Origin: Pisaster brevispinus
Lineage: Eukaryota; Echinodermata; Asteroidea; Forcipulatida; Asteriidae
DNA length: 64,000 nucleotides
NCBI GenBank assembly: GCA_023634235.1
Contig: JAMKCF010000013.1
Location: 5,183,827-5,247,826 of the forward strand
Direction: 5' to 3'
Positions 46,901-59,331 of the stretch are shown one piece after another. The notes under the pieces were generated by a model, which saw only the letters and a list, made by a program, of their open reading frames with translations, searched no databases and had not been told where the DNA came from. Within the stretch, counting starts at the first letter, position 1; every line of letters starts with the position of its first letter. Made by a program: the position numbers and the translations under genes.

Positions 46901-49900
46901 CTTAAGCGCACAAAATAGCTAAGCACAAAACAAATATGCTTACCACAAAAAAAGTTACCAGCCAAACTTACACATAATTGCTTTTTTTTAAAATACTGAT
47001 TTTGACTGGTACTGGAATTTTGCTTACAGATTGTTCTAATGGGTCACCGGAAAACATTTTTACCCAATATAGTTGCATTGTTTTGTGAACATAAAGCATC
47101 ACGATCAGGATCGATGTAAAGAATCTACGTTGTTCATTCGTAAACACCGAGTGTTTTGTACAAATTATTCAGATTTTGAATTGATAAATGATCAATACAT
47201 GGATCATGAGTTTCATTTTGAATTTCCAGTAAGTTTTAACTTGTACTAGTGCAAACCCTTTATAGGTATATTGCCGTCTGTAAATGCTGTCCATGTCGAC
47301 AAAATAGCATTTGAAAACCCAAACGAAAAATAATAAAATAACCTAATAAACTAATAAGATATAACACACACAAAAATAAGAATGCAAATTCATTGCTTTT
47401 GACACACACAAAAATAAAACATTTAATAAATAAGAAGGGGAAAATAATAAAACATGAATAAATAAATAGATAAACTCCTTTGCGCAATTTGTCCAATCCA
47501 AAATAAGAATGTATAATGACTGTGCACAATTTTCCCAACGATATCTTCATTATTTTCACCACAACGTGACCACCCAATTTCATAAAGCCTGCAGGCACAA
47601 GTCATTTTGCTAAGCTCAGAACAAAGAACTTATTAGGCAGAAATAGCTTAGGCTCCTACCGGCCTCCGCAGAGCACCTGCATGCAGTCACAAGTGTGATT
47701 CATCCACACGGCACTCGGTCGGGTAATTCATTCGGTACTCGAATCTTGAATAATTAATACATTTACTTTTGCCCAACAACTGAAAAAAAAAATCTTATTT
47801 TAGACTAGCCCAGGTTGGACACAGAGACTGGCGTCCCACCAGGGCTAATCTTAGACCCATATGTAGTAAAGATTTTGCTTTGTTTTATCCAGCTGATGCA
47901 TATTAATGAGTTAATTGCAACAGGGTGCACTGACCATACGTAATTGGTCCATCAGGGGAAATGAGGGGTGTCATTCCACCAAAGATCAATGTTGCCTCGA
48001 CAGCCTGACCTAAATGCGAGGAATAAACCCCTGGAAATTCAATTAAGAAACCTTTGGTGAATCTTCGTACTTTGTGCTAATGTTATTATTTCACGGCTTT
48101 ATTGTTGCATTATTCTGGCGTTTTCGATCTCAGGTTTGTGTGTGTGTACATTCTGCAACTCGGCTACTGAGTAATGCAAAACGTGATTCGAATAGAATTA
48201 GCTGAGCATGATTTCGTAGATCTTCTCAAGTAGAAATGGTTTCTGAAAACAGAACCGAATTTACTCGCTCAACACAAACTACCTTGGGAACCAGCCACAA
48301 ACCAATGCACATCGTATAACATTATAGTTACCATATGTTGCTTTATCATGCAACATATTTCAGTAAGCAATTTTTTTAGCATAAAGATTGTCCTCGGAAA
48401 TTATCCCCAGAACTAAACAATTATAAACAAACAGTGACTGAAAAAATGATCAAATCAAACGCTGGAATGTCACGTATTCAAATAAACGACTCAGCGGTAA
48501 ATTGAAAAAAAAAGTAAATTGTATTTTTTTTAAAGGTAGTTATACAGGATTGGTAAGCTTAAAAGCATAAATGTTTTATTTTAGTCTGAACAATTACTGA
48601 TTATGAAGTTCAATTACTAGAACTGTACCATTTTTTCCCTCTAAAATGAAGTTATGTTCAAGAAAACTGTATCTGAAAACCTTTAAGAAATGCAACAGCT
48701 GATTTCAGTTGTTACTTACCATAAAATTAAGGACAATATGTTTACATGCTGAAAATTGTGCATGGTTTTTCCCTATTTTCTCCTGACTCACACAGCGGAT
48801 GAAGCCCAATTTTTTCACAGGTTTGTTATTTCGTGTATATGGTTGATCACATAAAACATGAACACTGTTTGGAACACTATTTTGTCAGCTCTTCCTATCC
48901 CGTGTAATGCCTTTAACTGAGCATGGTTTCGTAGATTTTCTCAAAGTAGAGATCGTTTCTGAAAAATAAAACAAACATACAAACAAAAAATGTACTCGCT
49001 AAGCAGAAACTATAGCCTTGGAACCAGCCACAAGTCAATGCACATCGTACTGCATTTTTAGCTTGTTGCCATAATGTTGCTAAATCACGCAACACCTTCC
49101 AGAAAGCAAATTGTTGAGCGTAAATACCGTCCTCAGAAATTGTCGTCAGATCTTAACACCCAATAAACAAATATTGAGTGTAAAAATTATCAAATCAAAC
49201 GCTGCAATCTCAATCGAATTCGGCTATTGCGTTTTTTGTTATGTTTTTTTTTTTTTTTTTTTGTTTTGTGGGGAGGTGAAAATTTACAGATACATTTTTC
49301 TTGAATATGACTTCATTTCAAAGGGAAATATTTCACAGGAAAAAAGTGGTTCTGGTATGAACCAGTAACCAGTAATCTTTCAGAGTGCAATTAAACAATG
49401 AATATGTTGTTTATCCTCACCCGTAATTAACCTTTAATTGAAAACTATACGTACAGGACGTGATTCACCTCTAAAAACCCAACGCTTACCATCCTTTCAC
49501 TTGAAATTTCTAGACACCTTAACCACACAGGAAGCTCTGAGCATTTCACCCATTAGTTTATGATACACTTTGTATTTTTCTCTCTCCATCACGCGTATAC
49601 ATACAGTCCAGTTGTGTTTCACAGTCCAGTGGCTATTTTACTTAAAATAATAAACATTTCTTACAATTTTCCCCAGACGTGCTTTTAACAAAAGCATCAA
49701 GGTCTCGTATACAGCCATAAAGCTTCACAATTCGTGATTTACTTACCTGGGCACGTCGATGTCTTCATTGTGAGGAATATTTGATTTGTGCAATACAGTG
49801 TTAAGATACATGACACAGAATGGACAGGAGACCTTGGAATAACAAAAAAGGGAGCTATGAACAAAAGCCCATATTGATGTGAGAAGTCATGAAGGTGTCA

Positions 49901-52900
49901 CGATCAGCTATAAATTTACTTATACATGTAGTGAGTCTTGTTGAGATATTGATTTTTGCTCTTTTCAAAAGGAGCTGTACACTTGAATGGATGTGTTGGC
50001 GTAACCGCTAAAACCCATGCACACCAACGCCCTAGCTGTAGCTGGAAGTAAAATATCACTAATTAGTTTATAACTAATTTTGTACCGTAGTGTTTTCATT
50101 GTTTTGACATTTGGAGCTCGATATGAGGGCATGGTGGTACCCCCCCCCCCCCTCTATTGTATCTTCATTGTGTGCTTGGAATCTCGTGATTTTAGGGGGT
50201 GGGTTTATTTCTGTACACGAGGAAAAAAAGGTGTGTTAAACTATGGGGACCTTGGGGGTGGGGGTAACCTCTGCCCCCATATTGGGCATGGTCTACCTAT
50301 TTTTATGCACAGTCAATCCTTGCCCCCGTCTTGCCCCCGTCTTGTCCCCCCTCCCCGTGAGATCGAAACCCATCCACAAATGAATGGTTCGACTCATTAA
50401 ATCGCCCCATCTTTCCCCCCGCTTGCCTACCACCCCCCTTGAAAATGTCTGGTTTTGCCAATGCTCTTACGCTAAACATTGATGTATCTTGCAAATTATT
50501 TTCACAAAAATTATCATAATTATTCTTAAATTTCATCTAAGCTGGATTAATCTTTACGTTTGGCTGAAGCTATTGATTATCTCCCATTATAACTTCACCA
50601 CTCGAAACGATCGCTTCAATTTACAAATTTTCAAAGTCTTTCAGTAAAAGAAGCGATTGTTGAAAAAAAAAATGCAATTTCAAATAACAAGAATCGCGGC
50701 TAAAGCGCAACAATACACGCGCTGGACGCTCGGTGCTGTAATTTGAATTCTTTAGGGAGAAATGTTGAAATCTTGAACGTGCCTCTGAAAAGATTTCTCT
50801 AGATGATTGATACAGATCTATTTATAAAATCTTAAACGTCAGGCATCTCGGCTCCTCGAAGGCTAACGAGCTCTTTAAGAGCATTAACATCTGGTCTCAA
50901 AGGAACCCATACATTTCTGTCAAAATGAAGAGGCACAAATTAAAAAAATTCACATAATGGTCTCGAGAATTCATATTTTCTTCGCGCTGATTACTACTAT
51001 TTTTTAAAGTCTTAGTGTCTTGTATTTGTAGATGGAGGTGAAAAAAAGAGAGCAGAATATCTGAATGGGGCTTTTTTCCGATGACTAAAATTGTCATTTA
51101 TTTAGTGACTTTTATTGTATTAGACCTTGATCATACTGCCACCATCTTGGTCGTGGTCCCTGTATGCAATTACAGTAATAAATGCTAACATTTCATTGTA
51201 CAAAAAGGAACCAGACTACTTGCCCTTCCAGCCTCGGTTTGGTTCCATTGATTTGAGTGGGGGTAAATTCAAGATGCCACACCACATGCACCATGGTAAA
51301 GGTCGGTTATTATTTTATTCTGAACGGTGTGCACAGCATTGGTAAGGTATGTTCACATATTTAGACACAGTATACATGGCATAAATATTGTCATGGTGGA
51401 AAATTTTCACATTTTTTTTTTTCATTCATTCATTTTCATTTATTCACTCACACATGAATCGTTACTCAGATTTCTGTGGGCTGGTGTCCGTTAGCGAATG
51501 CTGCGGCCAGAGATGCGGGTGGTACCCGCTGTCACCTCGGTAAGCGTGTATGGATTCGACTTTCGTGTGGAAATACCGTGACAGTGTTGTGCTGTTTTCT
51601 CAGCAAGTAGACACTGTATTCTGCTGAAACTCGATGACTTTTATTGTATCTTTCTTGATAATTTTCGCCTATAAAATCAGCATTACGTTCGTAAAAACCA
51701 AACGATGACCCTACCTTTGGGAAGAACATTCTGATTTCATAGACAAATATAGTCTTCGTTCGAGTTGTTTTCTGGTTTTCGATACGTGCGAGACTTGCAC
51801 ACAGTCTACCCCCAATGGTGTACACGTACTTTCATGAAACACGACTTAATCACCAAAGAAGATCGAATGCCTTTAAGATGATATAACGGAGTCATTACTC
51901 CAGTGCAGCTTAATATCTATGTCCATATTGCATCCATAATAACTGAGCAGATGGTCAAGTTTTATTAAAAAAGTGTATGTTAAAAAAAAAATTAAAAAAA
52001 GCACGAACGATGAACATTAAATTGAGCGCACACGAACTGTGTTTATTTATGACATTAACTTCCATTGTTAGTGTGAATAGCAACGTCTTTGAAATATAAG
52101 TAAAATTGCTATTAGAAAAAAAGGGGGAAACCACTCAGCACAAGGTAAAGGGGTCGCCTGTCCAGTCAGATAAAATGCATTCTGGAAATTAAGCCAGTAA
52201 CTGTAGATTAAACCAGTAACTGTAGATTACAAAAGTAACTGTATACTAATACAGTAACTGTAGATTAAGCCAGTAACTGTAGATTAAACCAGTAACTGTA
52301 GATTAAAAAAGTAAGTGTATGTATCAAACCCGTAGGCCTAACTTTAGACTAAACCAGTAACTGTAGATTAAACCAGTAACTGTAGATTAAACCAGCAACT
52401 GTATACTAATACAGTAACTGTATATTAAGCCAGTAACTGTAGATTAAACCAGTAACTGTAGATTACAAAAGTAACTGTATACTAATACAGTAACTGTAGA
52501 TTAAGCCAGTAACTGTAGATTAAACCAGTAACTGTAGATTAAAAAAGTAAGTCTATGTATCAAACCCGTAGGCCTAACTTTAGACTAAACCAGTAACTGT
52601 AGATTAAACCAGTAACTGTAGATTAAACCAGTAACTGTATACTAATACAGTAACTGTATATTAAGCCAGTAACTGTAGATTAAACCAGTAACTGTAGATT
52701 ACAAAAGTAACTGTATACTAATACAGTGACTGTAGATTAAACCAGTGACTGTATATTAAACCAGTAACTGTAGATTAAACCAGTAACAGTAGATAGAACC
52801 AGTAACTGTAGATTAAACCAGTCACTGTAGATTAACCGCTGCATTAACACACTGTGCGCCAATAGAGTTTATTATAGGCCCTATGGATATTTGAGTAGGC

Positions 52901-55900
52901 CTATGGTTTATTTCTAGTCTAAAATACCAGATTTTGATTTGGGAAAGCGTGGTGAAACCAAGTAAATCAAATATAATAGTTACAGATAATTTTGATCTCG
53001 GATATTTTTTTATAAGAGATGATCGCAGGCAACGTCTTTAGCCTTTATACAGTCAGCCATAACAAATAAAAGAAAAAAAAGCCTCTTTACCGCACTGGGA
53101 ATAAAATTCGCACGTGGGCTTGATTATTTAGTGACAAAGTGAACATCAACCCGAAGCCTCAGAGAGAGTCGATGGGGGCAATGGCATTCATGGGCTCGCT
53201 CATCATGAAGTTAACATATCTTTAACATATTAATAAGTAGGTCATCAACGGTAGGGAACTGATGTGTCATAATATATTATACACAACCAAGTAACTTTCC
53301 CATTAGTTGCAAATCAAAGACCTCCACAATATTTGATTTACCGAGAACTCGATACCGTCTTTTGTACGGCACGGATCTCTCGCGAGAAAGCACCGTGAAT
53401 GAACGAATGACACAATATAACTGGTGGGCAAACACCGAGTGTCGATCGTTCTGGGAAAAAAAAGTGTAATTGTTTGTTGTCGGCCTCGTATGTTTCTAAA
53501 TTGCATTGCCAGCAATGGGGGGATTGTTTAGAGGCGTCTGTTATACTCAGAGTTGAATCGTGATTATCTATTTTTATTTTAATCTGAAAGTAATTCAAGG
53601 TGGTTTTCCCCCTGAAAATGGAATTAAAATGGCGAAGTAAAATGGAATTACAAAAGCGTCAATCTAGAGTTTGATTGACCACGTTCGTCATAATTGAGTT
53701 TATTTGTTGATTTACTGCTAAATTATTTCATGCACCCATTCCTCGTACAAGTTCTATTTTGCTCGTGAAGTCGACCCGTTTAATTTGTAAAAAAAAAATA
53801 AGTTGCATATTTTAATTAAGATAAATGTATAAACTATGATTGATCATACACTGCAACAAAACTGATGGGGTGTTAAAATTGACACCATGGGTGTTGTCAC
53901 GTACAGATGACCAAGAGGGAATCAAAATTAACATTATATGGTGTCAAAATAACACCAATGGGAATTGTGTTGACAGATATTAGTCTTGTTTTAACACCCT
54001 ATGGTGTAATTTTTTAATTCTTTTTTGGGTATCTATGTGACAACACCCGTGGTGTCAATTTGAACACCCCGGTTTTTGCAGTGCACAATCACAAAAACTA
54101 GAGTTAGTAGCGAATGTCAAACTGAGAGCATACTTTCATATACGCTTAAAACAAACGCCAAAGGTCTTGAGAAATATTTCCATAAAGTACTGACATATAG
54201 AAAAAAAACCTGTCCCGCCCGCCAAACCTGATTTGTGTTTGTTTGCATATTTCAATATGATATCAGAATGAGCATGGCTATACGAGTATGCATACGAACC
54301 CGTGACTAAAATATACTGACGCTTGCCTCGGGCCTTTTCGAAAACTCGGCTTGAGCACCGGCTCCAGATTGGGCTCCGTCATCAATTATGGGGAGCGGTG
54401 TGCGTTTTGCACGGTGTTTCCAACACCGAACGGAGCCCGGAGCCGGAGACGGAGCCTATGACCCGACATTTGGAAAAAGCTCCAGGTTTTTTCTCAAAAA
54501 CGTGAAAACGCTAGATTATGAAGACCATTGTGTTTAATATGGAAAGCTAGTTTGGTGTGAATGAATGTAGTCTTTCGTAGATATTTCCAGGATATTTCCA
54601 GGATGTTGATGGTTAAATGAAGTATGTAAAATGAAACCGAATAAAGTATGTAGGCCCTAAAGCGTAAATGTGAAAAGTTTATACTTTAACAAACAGGATT
54701 GGTAGAGCTGACAAAATATAGTCGCAGACAGACTTAGAAGGACTTAATCGTAAACAAATGGGTTTTTAACTTGGATTTAAATACATTAAGTGAAGAGGAT
54801 TGTCTAATACAAAATAGTCGCAGACAGTGTTCATGTTTTGTGTGATCAACCGTATACATGAAATAATAATAATAATAACAACGGACATTTATATTGCGCA
54901 ATACCTATATGAATATACTCTAATGCGCATTACAAAGAACACTAACAGTACTAGAAGGAATTAATCGTAAACAAATGGGTTTTTAACTTGGACTTAAATA
55001 CATTAAGTGAAGATGATTGTCTAATACAAAGAGGCAGATTATTCCATAGTTTAGGGGCAGCGTACACAAATGCCCGATCACCTAGGGTAGCCTTTAATGT
55101 TCTTGAATGGTAAGTTAACAGTGTATGGTCTTGTGAACTCCTAAGACGGTATGATGTTTGAGAGAGTGATTTTATGGTTACGAGCTCCCGAATGAACATT
55201 GGTGCTAAACCATGAATGGCTTTATAAGTTATTAAAATAACTTTAAATGCTATTATTTGTCGAACTGCTAACCAGTGTAACTAGAAGAACAAGGGACTAC
55301 ATCGAGAGTATCTAGAGGAATTACAGATCAGTCTAGCACATGCGTTCTGAACCCGTTTGCAGTTTGTTAATCTGAGTGTCAGGCAAACCAAAAAATAAGT
55401 TGTTGCAATAATCTAACCTTCTTGTCACAAAAGCATGAACAATTGCTTTTTCTGTACAGTCACGAGTTAAGTATTTACGGATATGGCGGATATTAAAAAG
55501 ATAGTAAAATGCATTCCTACAAACTTCGGCAATGTACTTATAATGTCAAGTGTAAGTCAAACCGAACCCCCAAATTCCTTACTGAGATGGAGGGTGATAT
55601 ATGTGACATAACAACCTTGATGCTCTCAACTTGCAACTTTGACGTTTGCTTAGGAGTACCACATATCAAAAATTCAGTTTTCTTATCATTCAACAATAGA
55701 CTATTCTGTAACAACCAAGTATAGACATGCATTATACATTCCTCTAACGCCAGCACATAATTTTTAAATTTTTGATTTTTAAAATTATGTTCATAACAAA
55801 CCTGTGACAATTTCGGCTTCATCCGCTGTGTGAGTCAGGAGAAAATAGTGAAACACCATGCACTATGAAAACACATTGTCCTTATTTTTGGTTGTAACAA

Positions 55901-58900
55901 ACAGTCAGCTGTTTTTTTAAAAAGGTTTTCAGATACATTTTCCTGGAATATGACTTCATTTCAGAGGGAAATATTTCCCTGAAAAAAAATCTTGTATAAC
56001 AACCTAATAGTCAGGAAGCTTTCAGACTCAAAGTAAACACTGATGTTATTTATCCTTACCTATAGCTTTAAAAAGAAGAAGTTTATCTATACTTTAAATA
56101 CTGTGCATTCACGCGTGCAAAAATATACAAGTCACGAAGTGTGCAACGAAGCTGAACAACAAATACGGATTCGTAGAGACTCTCATGGGACACAAAAACA
56201 CTGACTGTCCCCCCGGTCACGAGGAATAACCTAGTCTCTATCGTACAGAACTTGCGCTCTTTCAGTTCAGAAATTGTCCGTGAAATAACAATAATTAAAA
56301 AATCTGTTTGTTTATAATAATACCTGATTCCTGCACCTGCTGTCAGATTGTTGTGTTGAAATTCGATTACTCTTTAGAGGTGATGCAAGATTGTGGGTTG
56401 GGTAGAGCTAGACGTGTTCAATCTGTGCTGGGGGCGATTTCAAAAAGAGCTAAAGGTTTATCTGAACTGTGTACCAATCTTAATTGCTAGGAAGAGTGTG
56501 ACGTCGCAATACAAATCACTATGGTGATACTGACAACTCATCTTAAGATGAATCTCAGTGCTTTGTGAAGTAGATCACAGGACGTACAAAGAAAAATGCT
56601 TCTGTTTCTGGAATATCTGCTCACAGCTGGCTTCAGGGTCAAGATTTGTCATCATGTGTTGAGTTTGTAGTGTAAAAAGTTCTAAAAACTTCTGGGTCAG
56701 AATTTGACCCAGATCTGGGTCCCATGAGGGCGTGGCCAATTTTTGGATCAGTGTCAAAGGACCAAGAAAGTGGTCAAAATGACGCAGAATCCCGCGAGTT
56801 AAAGTTCCAATTTTAAAAAATAACTTTCCGGGGCAGCATGACCCGGAGAAATGGGTCAGGCCCCTTTGAACCCGGAATCTGGGTCAATTCTGACCAACGT
56901 TATTTTTTAGAGTGGTAGTACGGCAAGTAGGCTAGGTGATGGGATGGTACCTTTAATGATACAAGCAGGGAATTTGACACATTGTTGGAGTGTTTGTCAT
57001 GAGAAAGATTTGTTGGCTATATACAGGGCCATCGCTAAAAGAAGAAAAAAATAAGTGGATTAACACGCAGTCTCACCCATTTTGACAATTTTAAAAATTG
57101 CTTGTTGTTTTACCCATATTTTTTCAAAGGACAAAATCTGCAATGGCCCTATAGCCAAATGTCTTTCTCCATGACATTCTCTGACTGTGCGCCAAGTTTC
57201 ATGCTTCTTTCATCAAATGCACAATTTTCTCAAAATACTTCCCCTGTCCCACTACTGTAGACTCTTTTGAATACGTTGACCTTTTTCTGCAAAGAACTCC
57301 TGAAATGTCATATGTATATGTGGGTTTATAAAAAAATAAATGAGTATGAAGGCAGAGTGGCGTGAAATCTAACTTACTTTATTCATTTCTCTCCACGGAA
57401 TTGGTCAAACTAAATCATTTCGTCTTCTCTGTATTCATGGCATGTTTTCATGACCCCATAATCTTAATTATTCATTTGACCCTTCAGAATTTCTCAAGAA
57501 CAGATCCATTGTTCCACACTCTACTACCGCACCTTGCCAAACTTCTATAAAATGACTGTTTGGACGTCAGTGAAAACGAAAAACAAAGCGATAAAAACGA
57601 TGTTATTTTTTTCTGTTTTCAATAATCAGCGCAACTATCATTTAACCTGTGACGTCACCAGTTTACAAAAGAGACACAGAGCCCGGATTTCCTGCAGGCA
57701 CAATTTGTACACAGCTCAGTGGAAGAAAATATCAAATCTTACACTTCATGGAGATTGCACTGTGCGATCTTTACAAACTTTTGATATGAAGAAAGTGGGC
57801 ACATATCAAAACTTGTACAGCGTAAATTTTCTTTAAAATTTATGTTGAAATTATGATACTATATTTCAAATTTCTCATACGAACAGTGTAGTATCTTGCC
57901 TGCCAGAAAGGCCCTGGATTGTACAAGGTCACTTTTTTTTTTAAAACAAAGGTTAAATGGTCTATAGATAGGTTGCAATATGACGTAAACCGGCCATCTT
58001 TACGGGCAATTTGGAACACACAGTCATGCGTTTCGCGTGAGAACGGCGTGCAGCACGCGCACATTTCACAAAACTCATTGCAGGATTGGTTAGTAAACTG
58101 CGCGGCTGCGTTAATAATTTGAGCGCTTGACGCGCCTGCAAGCCAAAATGCAGTTTGCCCGCCCGTAAAGATGGCGTTTATTGGGAACCATATATACTGT
58201 GAATATTAAAGGTATGGTTCATTGTTTTTTGGAAGTGACGGCCCATTCTTATCTTCTATAGTTTTCTACACTGTGCAACCACACTGTGTATATGTCATCA
58301 AATCGGTGGTCCTCAAGAAAACACAAAGCAGAAATTGATACTTTGTCAATAATTTTGTGCACTTTCATAATTTATGTAAACGGTCCAATTTGTCAAGTCG
58401 ACAAGTGACGAAATTTAAATAACCAACTGCTTGTTTGGGAAAAGTGTTATCAACTGCCATGGCATTTCACCGGAGTTATATTTCCCCGGATATTCAAAGT
58501 TTACAAACAAGGGAAATTTCAGATTATTAAAAAATATGTATACTGTAATTTTTTCTAGATCATTGCCGATCGTGTACCCTACCCTTTAAATAATCTGGGT
58601 TATTCCATCCACGGGCAATATACCTTCACGGCCCGGCATTGAGATGCCATCACCGAGGCAAGTTAAGACCGTAGGGGGGGGGGGGTATACGGCCCTTTAC
58701 TCGGCGATTCTGATAAACTGTTGACGTCAACACGGGACTTGTGTATGGATGGCACATAACATTCAGATCGCGCTGAAATTGATGTCAAGACGGTGTGAAG
58801 GAAGATTCTTAATTTTTTTCTAATCAGGACAGACAACGATAACAGTTAATTCAAGAAAAAATGGTAGGCGAGTGACGCGCTGAGTCGTGCTTTGCATACA

Positions 58901-59295
58901 CGGTCCCTTTTGTCTTGTCGCGGCTTTTTGCGTGCATCTCAGTGTTTAGATCCTTGACGTCACTGCTGACGTTTTACATGGTATCGTGAATTGGTGACAC
59001 GTTCTAGATGTGATGACCGGTGTTTCTTTTATGGAGGTTGACGTCATTTTATGGTCTCGGGCTTCTTCAAAAATAAACGAAGCTGACAACCAAGTAGAAT
59101 AATCAATCTAAAGCGAAATAGACTGGATGTAGACTGTTGGTGAAGTTGATCTTTCTGTCTGTTTTTTAAGGAAATGTCTTCTTTTTGCCAGTGATTTGGT
59201 TAGCTTTTGGGCAATCCTTAGGCTGCTGTTTGTTTTTCGTTTCTGCTTGTTCTCGTAATTTTTGGCCATGTTGTTTTAAATTAATGTATCCTGTC

Positions 59296-59331
<36 letters not shown>

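Larger units (their letters stand above)
54683..56072 (-). mobile_element. TTTAAAGG element split by two LINE-derived insertions
   Basis: Reading on the minus strand, the element starts near 56072 (TTTAAAGCTATAGG), runs to 55793 (CACAGGTTTGTTAT), is interrupted by a LINE, resumes at 54865 (TTCATGTATACGGTTGATCA), is interrupted again at 54813-54732, and finishes near 54683 (GTCAGCTCTACCAATCCTG). Removing both inserts leaves about 375 bases, the normal size of the family. Confidence 0.8.

Noticed and set aside
52192..52836. CRISPR-like look of regularly spaced repeats
   Set aside because: Units are contiguous with no unique spacers, and the DNA is animal; it is a minisatellite.
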